Below are positions 49,700 to 57,809 of a DNA stretch of 64,000 nucleotides, one piece after another. Each line of letters begins with the position of its first letter. Positions within the stretch are counted from its first letter, which is position 1. This stretch comes from Pseudonocardia acidicola. GTDB lineage: Bacteria > Actinomycetota > Actinomycetes > Mycobacteriales > Pseudonocardiaceae. The notes beneath the pieces are model-generated. The model was not told where the DNA came from, searched no databases, and saw nothing but the letters and a program-made list of their open reading frames with translations. The translations under genes and the position numbers were made by a program. The DNA is taken from positions 62,001-126,000 of the forward strand of contig NZ_JAAXLA010000003.1 of NCBI RefSeq assembly GCF_012911935.1, written 5' to 3'.

Positions 49700-50320
49700 G
49701 TGCGCGTGATCGCCCGGGACGGCGTCCACGAATTCGAGCTCCAGCGCTCGCGGTTCCTCTGCAGCCTCGCCCGGGTCGCCGACGACGAGGAGGCGGCCGC
49801 GTTCATCGCCGCCGTCCGCCGGGAGCACTGGTCGGCCACGCACCACTGCTCGGCGTTCCGGGTCGGCCCCGACGGCGGGTCACAACGATCCAGCGACGAC
49901 GGCGAGCCCGCCGGGACGGCCGGGGTGCCGATGCTCGAGGTGCTGGTCCGCCGCGAGCTCACCGACACCGTGGCCGTGGTGACCCGCTACTTCGGCGGGA
50001 TCAAGCTGGGCGCAGGCGGGCTGGTCCGCGCCTACGGCCGCGCGGTGTCCGAGGCCGTCGACGCGGTCGGCACGCTGCGCCGGGCCCGGTTCGCCACGCT
50101 GGAGATCCCGGCCGAGCACGCCGAGGCGGGCCGGCTGGAGAACGCGCTGCGCGCCGCCGGGCACCGCATCGCCGGCGTCGACTACGGCCGGCGCGCCACG
50201 TTCACCGTGCAGGTACCGCAGGACGACACGGACGCCTTCCATGCCTGGCTGGCCGAGCAGACCGGTGGTGCGGTGACCGCGACGGTCGGGCCACCCGTCG
50301 ATCTCGACGTGCCCGACTGA
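49700..50320 (+). CDS. yigZ: YigZ/IMPACT-family protein
   Basis: The 206-residue protein has the UPF0029/IMPACT N-domain: FELQRSRFLCSLARV, HWSATHHCSAFRVG, the signature SSDDGEPAGTAGVPML and TRYFGGIKLGAGGLVRAYGRA. A ferredoxin-like C-terminal domain ends it. The family is linked to translation and stress responses in eukaryotes (IMPACT) and is of unclear function in bacteria. The GTG start at 49700 lies 33 bp from the divergent M24 gene. A decayed gene remnant follows directly. Length is standard. Confidence 0.9.
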   Translation: MRVIARDGVHEFELQRSRFLCSLARVADDEEAAAFIAAVRREHWSATHHCSAFRVGPDGGSQRSSDDGEPAGTAGVPMLEVLVRRELTDTVAVVTRYFGGIKLGAGGLVRAYGRAVSEAVDAVGTLRRARFATLEIPAEHAEAGRLENALRAAGHRIAGVDYGRRATFTVQVPQDDTDAFHAWLAEQTGGAVTATVGPPVDLDVPD

Positions 50321-50326
50321 GCCCGG

Positions 50327-50490
50327 TCAGGCGGCACCCGGGCAGGGGCGGGTCGCCCGGCCGGTGCGCAGGGCGGCCGCCCACCAGGTGAGCTGGTCGA
50401 GCGGCACACCGGCCGTGGGGTCCACCGGGGGGTACAGGCGCGCCCGCGACCGCGGGTGCAGCCCGGGCGCCAGGAGCTGGACGAATTCAG
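50327..50490 (-). pseudogene. C-terminal remnant of an unidentified gene
   Basis: Downstream of the pabB-pabC fusion, one minus frame reads EFVQLLAPGLHPRSRARLYP, then PVDPTAGVPLDQLTWWAAALRTG and RATRPCPGAA, ending at TGA 50327-50329. Composition and codon use look like real protein, but the frame has no start codon and begins right after an in-frame stop. It appears to be the tail of a gene whose body was deleted. I do not recognise the family. Confidence 0.4.
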
Positions 50491-52535
50491 GTCACGATCT
50501 TCGCGATCCGGCTGGTCACCCGGTCGGGCGCCGGCCAGCAGGCCACCCCGCCGACCGCGCGGACCCACTGCACGCCACGGATCGCGTTGGTGACGAACGC
50601 GCCGTGGGCCCCGGCCAGGTCGCGCAGGGTCAGCTCGCCGATGTCGTAGCGGGCGCCCGGCTCGTCGAGCGCGTCGAGCGCGTCGAGCACGGCCTGCCGG
50701 GCGGTCCCGGGCAGGATCCGGCCGTCCAGCGGCGGGGTCGCGACGACGCCGGCGCGCACCACGAACAGGTTCGACCGGGTGGTCTCCAGCACCCGGTCCG
50801 CGTCGTCGACGAGCAACGGCGTCTCGTCCGGTGCGAGACCGCGCTCCCGCGCGTCGAGCCTGCGGCGGTCGGCGAACTTGTGCGGCGCCCCGCCCGCCGT
50901 CCGCGCCACCCGCAGCACCAGGCCGGGCTGGCCACCGAGCGGCACCGGGGGCGGGCACGGCCGGACGAGAACCCGGACCCGGTCCGGCTCGGCCGGGTCC
51001 GCATCGACCCGGACCCGGTGGTGTCCGGGCCGGTCCCGGACCGCCGCGGCGATCGCCCCCGCCACGTCGGCGGTCAGCGGGCGCCGGTAGCACTCCCAGA
51101 AGGAGCGGCGCAGCCGCCGCACGTGATCGGCCAGTCGGCGGGGCCGACCGTCGACCACGAGCAGCGTCTCGAACAGGCCCTGCCCGGGATCCGGGCATCC
51201 GGGAGCGGAGGCGGGCGTGCCGGCGGACGCCCAGGGCACCCCGTCGCCGAGCACGCGCAGCAGCGGCGCGGCCTTGGTGAGGCACTCGGCCCACTCCTGC
51301 GCAGGCGTGGAGTCGACCGTCACCCCGCCGCCGACGCCCAGCCGCGCCCGGCCCGACGCATCGACCTCAAGCGTCCGGATCGCGACGGCCAGCTCCAGGC
51401 CGGCCAGCGGGCTCGCGTACCCCAGCGCCCCGGTGAACAGCCCCCGGGGCCGGTCCTCCAGCTCCTCGATGATCTCCACGGCGCGCACCTTCGGGGCACC
51501 GGTGACCGAGCCGGGCGGGAACGTGGCCGCCAGCAGGTCCGCGTCGTCGCGGCCCTGGGCCGGCTCGCCACGCACCTCCGAGACCAGATGCCACACCCCG
51601 GGGTGCGGCTCGACGGCCAGCAGCCGGGGCACCGTCACCGAACCCGGCGCGCAGACCCGGGACAGGTCGTTGCGCATCAGGTCGACGATCATGATGTTCT
51701 CCGCGGCGTCCTTCTCCGAGCCGCGCAGCAGGTCCCGCTCGCCGGCATCCGCGGTGGTGCCGGTGCGGGGGCGGGTGCCCTTGATGGGTTCGGTGCGCAC
51801 GACCGGCCCGTCGCGGTGCAGGAACAGCTCGGGGCTGGCGCCGACCGCCGTCCCGGCCGGGTCGGCGACGAACCCGGCGCGGGCCGGGCCGAGCGCCTCG
51901 ACGAGCCGCGCCCACGCGTCGTGCGCCGAGCCGGTGAGCCGCAGGTCCAGCGACGTGGCGATGTTCGCCTGATAGATCTCGCCGCGGCGGACGGCCTGCA
52001 CGCACCGCTCGACGGCGACGACGTGCGCGGCGCCGTCGGGCGGCGTCACCAGTTCCAGCCGGGCCGGCGGCACCGCGGCCGGCGTGCGCAGCGCACGGGC
52101 CAGCGCCTCGCGGCGGCGGGCCGCGTCGGCCGGGCCGAACGGCTCCCCGCCGTCGTCCCCGCCGCCCCCGGTGAGCAGCGCCTCGTACCACCAGCGCCGC
52201 CCGTCGTGGCGCAGCACGTCGCGGTACCAGCCCAGCGACGCCCGCGGGAATCCGGCGGCCCCGGAGGCCGGGAACGACAGGTAGCCGAACCAGCCGCCGC
52301 CGACGGCGTGCGGGTGCGCGGGGTCGGCCGGCACCGCGGGCAGGGTCGCGAGCAGCACGAACGGGTCCTCCCCCGCCGCGGCCACCCGGACCGGGTCGCA
52401 AGTGATCAGTCCGCCGCGCGACCAGGCGCCGGACCAGGCGGTCACCCGGTCCCGGCCGGCGAGGCGGCGCACCGCCTCGGCGAGCGTGACGTCGGCGTCG
52501 AGCGGCTCGACGTGGAGCCGGGCCGTGCGGCGCAT
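50487..52535 (-). CDS. pabBC: Aminodeoxychorismate synthase component I fused to aminodeoxychorismate lyase
   Basis: The 682-residue protein joins two folate enzymes. Residues 1-430 are PabB, with chorismate-binding motifs RGEIYQANIATSLDLRL, PIKGTRPRTG, SEKDAAENIMIVDLMRNDL and SVTGAPKVRAVEIIEELE; this converts chorismate with ammonia to aminodeoxychorismate. Residues about 460-682 are a PLP class IV lyase (PabC-like), with GLFETLLVVDGRPRRL, VLETTRSNLFVV and GRILPGTARQAVLDAL, releasing p-aminobenzoate. ATG 52535 follows GGGGAGGAGCC. A separate PabA glutaminase must come from elsewhere. Fusions of this type are known in actinobacteria. The upstream 326 bp is shared with the divergent transpeptidase gene. 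Confidence 0.9.
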   Translation of the reverse strand: MRRTARLHVEPLDADVTLAEAVRRLAGRDRVTAWSGAWSRGGLITCDPVRVAAAGEDPFVLLATLPAVPADPAHPHAVGGGWFGYLSFPASGAAGFPRASLGWYRDVLRHDGRRWWYEALLTGGGGDDGGEPFGPADAARRREALARALRTPAAVPPARLELVTPPDGAAHVVAVERCVQAVRRGEIYQANIATSLDLRLTGSAHDAWARLVEALGPARAGFVADPAGTAVGASPELFLHRDGPVVRTEPIKGTRPRTGTTADAGERDLLRGSEKDAAENIMIVDLMRNDLSRVCAPGSVTVPRLLAVEPHPGVWHLVSEVRGEPAQGRDDADLLAATFPPGSVTGAPKVRAVEIIEELEDRPRGLFTGALGYASPLAGLELAVAIRTLEVDASGRARLGVGGGVTVDSTPAQEWAECLTKAAPLLRVLGDGVPWASAGTPASAPGCPDPGQGLFETLLVVDGRPRRLADHVRRLRRSFWECYRRPLTADVAGAIAAAVRDRPGHHRVRVDADPAEPDRVRVLVRPCPPPVPLGGQPGLVLRVARTAGGAPHKFADRRRLDARERGLAPDETPLLVDDADRVLETTRSNLFVVRAGVVATPPLDGRILPGTARQAVLDALDALDEPGARYDIGELTLRDLAGAHGAFVTNAIRGVQWVRAVGGVACWPAPDRVTSRIAKIVT

Positions 52536-52767
52536 CGGCTCCTCCCCTCGACTTCGCGGTGGCGGCCCCGGCGCGGCCGGGCGGTCCGGATCATCATCGT
52601 CTGCCGCCGGATGGGCGACGCAAGCGGGCCGCACGCCCCTCACGGTCAGTGATCGGCGGTCGCGGCGAAGCGCCGATTCCGGACGATCCGCGGGGCCCCC
52701 CGCTGGGCCACCCGGGTGATCTTCGATTGCTGACCGAATTGCAACCCGGCTTGCCCGGCATGTCCGG

Positions 52768-52781
52768 GATCTCTTGAGATC
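52768..52781. promoter_or_regulatory. Palindrome in the pabBC-transpeptidase divergent region
   Basis: GATCTCTTGAGATC has perfect 6-base arms around TT, 81 bp before the transpeptidase start. It is a plausible dimeric regulator site; the regulator is unknown. Confidence 0.35.
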
Positions 52782-52799
52782 ATCCTCCGGGAGAGGGAA

Positions 52800-52839
52800 T
52801 CGACGGACCGGCAAGTGGACGTATCCGCAGGTCCGTCGA
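52800..52839 (+). promoter_or_regulatory. Long inverted repeat in the leader of the transpeptidase gene
   Basis: TCGACGGACC and GGTCCGTCGA are perfect 10-base arms separated by 20 bases, ending 22 bases before the GTG start. In RNA it makes a stem just upstream of the ribosome binding site (GAGGGGGAC). It could be an mRNA control element or an operator. Confidence 0.45.
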
Positions 52840-52861
52840 CGCGATACGAGGGGGACCGGCC

Positions 52862-54103
52862 GTGGCCGAGCGCGCACGAACGGGGACGACCGGGACACGG
52901 AGCGGACGGGGGCCGGTCGCGCTCGCGCTGTCCGGCCTCGTCGCGCTGGCACTCCTCGCCGGATGCTCGGCCGCCGCAGCGGGCCCCACGCGCCCGGACG
53001 CTCCCACCACCGCACCCGCCGCCACACCGGCCGCCGTCGACCCGCGCCCGGTCCTGCAACCGGCCGACGGCAGCACCGGGGTCAACCCGCTCGCGGTCGT
53101 CCGGGCCGCCGCCGGCGGGACCCTGCGCGACGTCACCCTGACCGACACCAGGGGCACCACCGTGCCCGGCGCGCTGTCCCCCGACCGGCGGCAGTGGACC
53201 GCGACCGCGCCGCTCGGCTATGCCCGCACCTACCACTGGGCCGGGACCGCCGTCGCCGCGGACGGCACCACCACACCGCTCACCGGGTCGTTCCGGACGG
53301 TCGCGCCGCGCCGGCTGGTCCGCGCGTCGACGAACATCGGCGACGGGCAGACCGTCGGCGTCGCCGCGCCCATCGAGGTCCGGTTCAACCGGCATCTCGA
53401 CGACGCCGCCAAGGCCACGGCCGAGCGCGCGCTCAGCGTGCACACCTCGGTGCCGGTCGAGGGCGGCTGGGCCTGGCTGCCCGATGACGCCCAGGGTTCG
53501 CGCGTGCACTGGCGCCCGGCCGCGTACTGGCCGTCCGGGACGACCGTGACCATGGCGGCCCGGCTCTTCGGCCGCGACCTGGGCGGCGCCGGGTTCGGCG
53601 CGAGCGATCTGACCAGCACGTTCACCATCGGCCGTAGCCAGATCGTCAAGGCCGACGTGAACAGCCACCGGATGCTCGTGGTGCGCGACGGGCAGGTGGT
53701 CATGGACCTGCCGGCGAGCTACGGGCTGGGCAGTGACCCGAACCGGGTGACCCGCAGCGGGACACACGTCGTGATGGGCAAGTCCGAGACGGTGCTGATG
53801 TCGAACCCGGCCTACGGCTACCAGGACGTGCCCGAGCACTGGGCCGTGCGGATCTCCAACAACGGCGAGTTCATCCACGCGAACCCGGCCTCGGCGGGCG
53901 CACAGGGCTCGCGCAACGTCACCCACGGCTGCATCAACCTGTCGACACAGAACGCCCGGGACTATTTCGGCACCGCGCTGTACGGCGACCCGGTCGAGGT
54001 CACCGGGAGCACCGTCGCCTTGTCGGCCGCCGACGGCGACATCTACGACTGGACCATCCCGTGGGCCACGTGGCGGACGATGTCCGCACTCGCCACGCCG
54101 TAA
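52862..54103 (+). CDS. L,D-transpeptidase lipoprotein (YkuD family)
   Basis: The 413-residue lipoprotein (lipobox LALLAGCSA) has two immunoglobulin-like domains (about 55-235). The YkuD catalytic domain follows, with MLVVRDGQVVMDLPASYGLG, then IHANPASAGAQGS and the active-site THGCINLS with Cys357. It should form 3-3 peptidoglycan cross-links outside the membrane and, like mycobacterial LdtMt2, might be bypassed by penicillins but hit by carbapenems. GTG 52862 follows GAGGGGGAC. The leader has a palindrome and a long inverted repeat. The PBP at 5524 is the partner activity elsewhere in the window. Confidence 0.92.
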   Translation: MAERARTGTTGTRSGRGPVALALSGLVALALLAGCSAAAAGPTRPDAPTTAPAATPAAVDPRPVLQPADGSTGVNPLAVVRAAAGGTLRDVTLTDTRGTTVPGALSPDRRQWTATAPLGYARTYHWAGTAVAADGTTTPLTGSFRTVAPRRLVRASTNIGDGQTVGVAAPIEVRFNRHLDDAAKATAERALSVHTSVPVEGGWAWLPDDAQGSRVHWRPAAYWPSGTTVTMAARLFGRDLGGAGFGASDLTSTFTIGRSQIVKADVNSHRMLVVRDGQVVMDLPASYGLGSDPNRVTRSGTHVVMGKSETVLMSNPAYGYQDVPEHWAVRISNNGEFIHANPASAGAQGSRNVTHGCINLSTQNARDYFGTALYGDPVEVTGSTVALSAADGDIYDWTIPWATWRTMSALATP

Positions 54104-54217
54104 CCCGTTGTCGACCGGCCCGTCGTTTCACCACGATTGGCGCGACCACCATTCCACGTCGAATCCGGCAGAAACACCTATTCCCTCCCGGATCCGGACG
54201 CGGATCGCGGGCATGAC

Positions 54218-55234
54218 ATGTTCTTGTGCGTGCTCGGCTTCAACGCCTCCGGCTTCCGGTTGAACACAATCTGGTTCGTCCTCGGCGCCGTGATCGTCGC
54301 GGCGATGCTGGTCGTACTCGTACCGATGGCGTGGAACCGCTGGCGGCACCGCCGCCTCGGGCGTACGACGAGCGTGGTGTTCGCCGTGCTGGCGACCGTG
54401 CTGGCGAGCGGGGCGGCGATCAACCGGTTGGGCAGCTTCTACCCCACCCTGGGCACGCTCGTCGGCACAGCGGTCGACAACGGCACCGACCCCCCGCCCG
54501 CCGGCGGCGGCCCCGCACGGAGCGGACCCGGCACCCGGGTGCGGTTGAGCATGCACGACACCTCCACGGGCCGAGAGCGCCCCGTGGAGGTGTACCTACC
54601 GACCGGCTACGACGACCCGACCCTGGCCGGTGTGCGCTATCCCGCGGTGGAGTGGCTGGGCGGCGGCGGGCTCGACGCGACGGGACTACCCGGCCTGCTC
54701 GACGACGCCATCACCGCGCAGCGGATGCCGCCTACCGTGGTGGTCATGCCGGACATGATCAGCGGCAACGACGACACCCTCACCGACGACGTGCGCACCT
54801 GGGCACTCGGGGCGCTGCGGGTCCGCGCCGACCGCGCCGGGTGGGCCCTGGCCGGTCCGGGGGCCGCCGGGTTGTGCCCGCTCGACGTCGCACTGCGCCA
54901 TGCCCGCACCTACGCCGCAGCGGCCGGCACGGCCACCTGCGGCGCCACCGCCCCGCCTGTGGCCGCGTCCGGGCCGCCGCAACCGCTCGCACTGCTGGCC
55001 ATCGCCGGAGCCGACCAGAGCGGCCGGGTGGCCGCACTGAGCCGGATCCAGGCCGCCGCCGCGCCCCCGGTGCAGCTGTCCACCTACGTGTTCCCGGCCG
55101 AGGTACCGGCGGATGGCCCTCGCGCTCGGCTTCCGGCGATGCTCGACTGGTTGGGTAGGCAACTGCCGGGGCCGGTCGTCCTGCCCGGGCAGCTGCCCGC
55201 GGGTTCGACGGGAGGCGACCGTGGCGCGGCCTGA
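54218..55234 (+). CDS. Membrane-anchored alpha/beta-hydrolase-type esterase
   Basis: The product is about 338 residues. It begins with two hydrophobic segments (FVLGAVIVAAMLVVLVPM; VVFAVLATVLASGAAINRLG) and then has an esterase-D/antigen-85-like fold: RVRLSMHDTSTGRERPVEVY, LPTGYDDPTLAGVRYPAVEWL and PPTVVVMPDMISGND. The usual nucleophile serine elbow is replaced by WALAGPGAAGLCP, where Gly-Pro-Gly stands in place of Gly-x-Ser-x-Gly. It may thus be catalytically dead or use another residue. The MprF-like gene overlaps its stop by 14 bp, so the pair is coupled. Start ATG 54218 is uncertain; longer forms are possible. Confidence 0.68.
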   Translation: MFLCVLGFNASGFRLNTIWFVLGAVIVAAMLVVLVPMAWNRWRHRRLGRTTSVVFAVLATVLASGAAINRLGSFYPTLGTLVGTAVDNGTDPPPAGGGPARSGPGTRVRLSMHDTSTGRERPVEVYLPTGYDDPTLAGVRYPAVEWLGGGGLDATGLPGLLDDAITAQRMPPTVVVMPDMISGNDDTLTDDVRTWALGALRVRADRAGWALAGPGAAGLCPLDVALRHARTYAAAAGTATCGATAPPVAASGPPQPLALLAIAGADQSGRVAALSRIQAAAAPPVQLSTYVFPAEVPADGPRARLPAMLDWLGRQLPGPVVLPGQLPAGSTGGDRGAA

Positions 55235-57008
55235 CCTCTCCCAGCCCGAGACCCCCGGCAGACAACGTCCCCGGACCCCGGCCCGGCCGGATCCGGCGGC
55301 GCGCCGCCGTCGGCTCGCCGGTGCGGCCGTCGTCCGGACCGTCGTGTGGTCCACCCGGCTGGTCGCGCTGCTGGCCATCCTGTCGGCCCTGTTCCCCGCC
55401 CCGCGCCGGGTCCTGGGCGGCGAGCTGCGCAGCTCGCTGAGCCTGCCGCCGGCGGTCGGGCTGGCGGGCATCGTGCTCGTGCTGGTCGCCGGAGTGGGGC
55501 TGTTGCTGCTGGCCACCGGTCTGCGCCGACGCAAACGGCGGGCCTGGACGCTGGCGCTCGGGCTGGCCGTGCTGCTCACGGTGACGAACCTGCTGCACGT
55601 CGTCACGTCCCGGCACGGAATCGTGGCGGTGCTGACCACCGGCGCGCTGCTGGTCGCGCTGATCATCTGCCGGCGCTGGTTCATCGCCCGGCCCGATCCG
55701 GGCGGGCTGGCCCGGGCGCTGACGGTGCTGCTGCAGCTGGCCGTGGCCGGGTTCGGCCTGGTGTGGCTGCTGCTGGTGGCCAACCCCCGCCGGATCGCCG
55801 GGCACCCCGGCCGCTCCGGCGAGGCGCTGCACGCGGCGCTGTCGCTGGTCGGGGTATCCGGACCGGTGCAGTTCCGGGTGGGCTGGCTCGACGACCTCAC
55901 CGCGACCGTGGGGCTCACCTTCGGCATCGCCGCGGCGGTCGCCGCCGGCTACTTCCTGCTCCGCTCACCCGAGCCGCGGCCCCGGCTGACCGGTGATGAC
56001 GAGACCCGGTTGCGGGCGCTGCTGGCCCGGCACGGTGGCCGGGACTCACTGGGCTACTTCGCGCTGCGCCGCGACAAGGGCGCGGTGTTCTCCCCCAGCG
56101 GCAAGTCCGCGGTGTCCTACCGGGCGCTGGCCGGCGTGGCGCTGGCCTCAGGGGACCCGGTCGGCGATCCCGAGGCCTGGCCTGGTGCGATCGAGGCGTT
56201 CCTCGCCGAATGCGTGGTGCACGGGTGGGTCCCGGCGGTGCTGGGCTGCTCCGAGCGCGGCGCCACGGCCTGGGCCCGCGCCGGGCTCGACGCCCTGGAG
56301 CTGGGTGACGAGGCGGTGCTCAAGGTCGGCGAGTTCAGCCTGGACGGGCGGCCGATGCGCGGCATCCGCCAGGCCGCCGCCCGTGTGCAACGCGCCGGTT
56401 ACACCGTGCGGGTGCGCCGGCTCTCCGAGCTCGACACCGCCGAGTGCGCCCGGCTCGACGCGCTGGCCTCGTCGTGGCGCGGCGACGAGGTCGAACGCGG
56501 CTACTCGATGGCACTGTCGCGGGTCTGCGACCCGGCCGACCCCGACGCGGTGATCGTCACCGCCGAGCTCGACGGACGTGTCCGGGGGCTGCTGCAGTTC
56601 GTCCCGTGGGGCTCCGACGGGCTCTCCCTGGACCTGATGCGCCGCGACCCCGGCGCGGACAACGGGCTCAACGAGCTGATGATCGTCGAGCTGATGTCCG
56701 CGGCCCGGGGGCTCGATGTCGCGAACGTGTCGCTGAACTTCGCGGTCTTCCGGGCGGCCCTGGAACGCGGCGAGCGGATCGGTGCCGGGCCGGTGGCCCG
56801 GTTGTGGGCCCGGCTGTTGCGGATCGCGTCGCGCTGGTGGCAGATCGACAGCCTGTACCGGTTCAACGAGAAGTTCCGGCCCAACTGGGTGCCCCGGTTC
56901 GTCGCCTTCCCGACCGTGCGCGACCTGCCCCGGATCCTCGTCGCCGCGCTCGAGGCGGAGGGTTTCGGCGGGCGCCCGCCTGCCGTTCTGCGGCTGCTGC
57001 GACGGTGA
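55221..57008 (+). CDS. MprF/LysX-type phosphatidylglycerol aminoacyltransferase, DUF2156 C-domain
   Basis: The 595-residue membrane protein has about six or seven N-terminal helices (about 40-250), then a DUF2156 GNAT-like domain: LRALLARHGGRDSLGYFALRR, FSPSGKSAVSYRALAGVALAS and DPVGDPEAWPGAIEAFLAEC. RSLYRFNEKFRP-like ending DSLYRFNEKFRPNWVPRFV is characteristic of lysyl-phosphatidylglycerol synthases. Such enzymes move an amino acid from aminoacyl-tRNA to phosphatidylglycerol, giving resistance to cationic peptides. Unlike mycobacterial LysX, no lysyl-tRNA synthetase domain is fused. GTG 55221 follows GGGAGG and overlaps the esterase gene. Confidence 0.85.
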   Translation: MARPDLSQPETPGRQRPRTPARPDPAARRRRLAGAAVVRTVVWSTRLVALLAILSALFPAPRRVLGGELRSSLSLPPAVGLAGIVLVLVAGVGLLLLATGLRRRKRRAWTLALGLAVLLTVTNLLHVVTSRHGIVAVLTTGALLVALIICRRWFIARPDPGGLARALTVLLQLAVAGFGLVWLLLVANPRRIAGHPGRSGEALHAALSLVGVSGPVQFRVGWLDDLTATVGLTFGIAAAVAAGYFLLRSPEPRPRLTGDDETRLRALLARHGGRDSLGYFALRRDKGAVFSPSGKSAVSYRALAGVALASGDPVGDPEAWPGAIEAFLAECVVHGWVPAVLGCSERGATAWARAGLDALELGDEAVLKVGEFSLDGRPMRGIRQAAARVQRAGYTVRVRRLSELDTAECARLDALASSWRGDEVERGYSMALSRVCDPADPDAVIVTAELDGRVRGLLQFVPWGSDGLSLDLMRRDPGADNGLNELMIVELMSAARGLDVANVSLNFAVFRAALERGERIGAGPVARLWARLLRIASRWWQIDSLYRFNEKFRPNWVPRFVAFPTVRDLPRILVAALEAEGFGGRPPAVLRLLRR

Positions 57009-57066
57009 GCTGACCGCTCGCCGAGACCGAGTGGCGGAACCCCCGAAACCGCGCCACGCTTCTCTC

Positions 57067-57753
57067 ATGAACAACGCTCGAAGCGATCTGGGGCGGGTTG
57101 CCGCAGACGCTCGTGTGACGGAGCCCCGGTGGTTGGACCGCGTGCATCGGGGTGGGGCGATCCTGCTCGGCCTCGGCCTGTGGGTCTTCGGCATCCTCGG
57201 TCTGGTCCACCGGCTGGACTTCTTCTCGACCAACGGGGTGCCCGTGCTGGGCCTGTCGACGAACGGGCTGCTCGCAGCGGTCTCGCTCGTCGTCGGCGCG
57301 CTGCTCATCGGCGCGGCGGTACGCGGCGGCCGGACGGCGTCGACGGTGACGGTGGTCATCGGCGCGTTGTTCGTGCTGTCCGGCGTGCTCAACGTGCTGG
57401 TGCTGGGCACCGCCTACAACCTGCTCGCGTTCCGCATGCCCAACGTCGTGTTCAGCCTGATCGCGGGCGCACTGTTGCTGGTACTGGGTGGCTACGGACG
57501 ATTCGCCGGACACCTGCCCACCGACAACCCGTACTACCGGGCCCGGCACGCCGACGACCCACTGCCCACCGGCCAGGCGGTGCTGCACGACCCGGACGAC
57601 ATCGCGGCCGCTCGCGAGCTCGCCGACGTCGAGCGGGCCGTCGCGCAGGGCGGCGGCACGCCGGAGCAGGTGCGGCGGCTGGCGGGGTTGGGGCAGTTGC
57701 GCCGTCCGGAGGACCGGTTGCAGGCCTGGCGGGCGGGCCGCCGACCCGTCTGA
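57067..57753 (+). CDS. DUF4383 membrane protein
   Basis: The 228-residue protein has four hydrophobic helices: GAILLGLGLWVFGILGLVHR, LSTNGLLAAVSLVVGALLI, TVTVVIGALFVLSGVLNVLV and NVVFSLIAGALLLVLGGYGR, in the order of DUF4383 (PF14325). A hydrophilic C-terminal tail with DNPYYRARHADDP and a short helical repeat region follows. Function is unknown. ATG 57067 has no strong ribosome binding site. It is 58 bp after the MprF-like gene on the same strand. A long hairpin follows its stop. Confidence 0.83.
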   Translation: MNNARSDLGRVAADARVTEPRWLDRVHRGGAILLGLGLWVFGILGLVHRLDFFSTNGVPVLGLSTNGLLAAVSLVVGALLIGAAVRGGRTASTVTVVIGALFVLSGVLNVLVLGTAYNLLAFRMPNVVFSLIAGALLLVLGGYGRFAGHLPTDNPYYRARHADDPLPTGQAVLHDPDDIAAARELADVERAVAQGGGTPEQVRRLAGLGQLRRPEDRLQAWRAGRRPV

Positions 57754-57762
57754 TCATCGGCT

Positions 57763-57800
57763 CCGGCCCGGCGCGCTGCCTGCCCCGCGCGCCGGGCCGG
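57763..57800. terminator. Strong bidirectional terminator hairpin
   Basis: Perfect 14-bp arms (CCGGCCCGGCGCGC and its complement) with a 10-base loop lie between the convergent DUF4383 and acetoacetate-decarboxylase-like genes. Position and strength fit termination from both sides. Confidence 0.75.
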
Positions 57801-57809
57801 TCACCGGGC

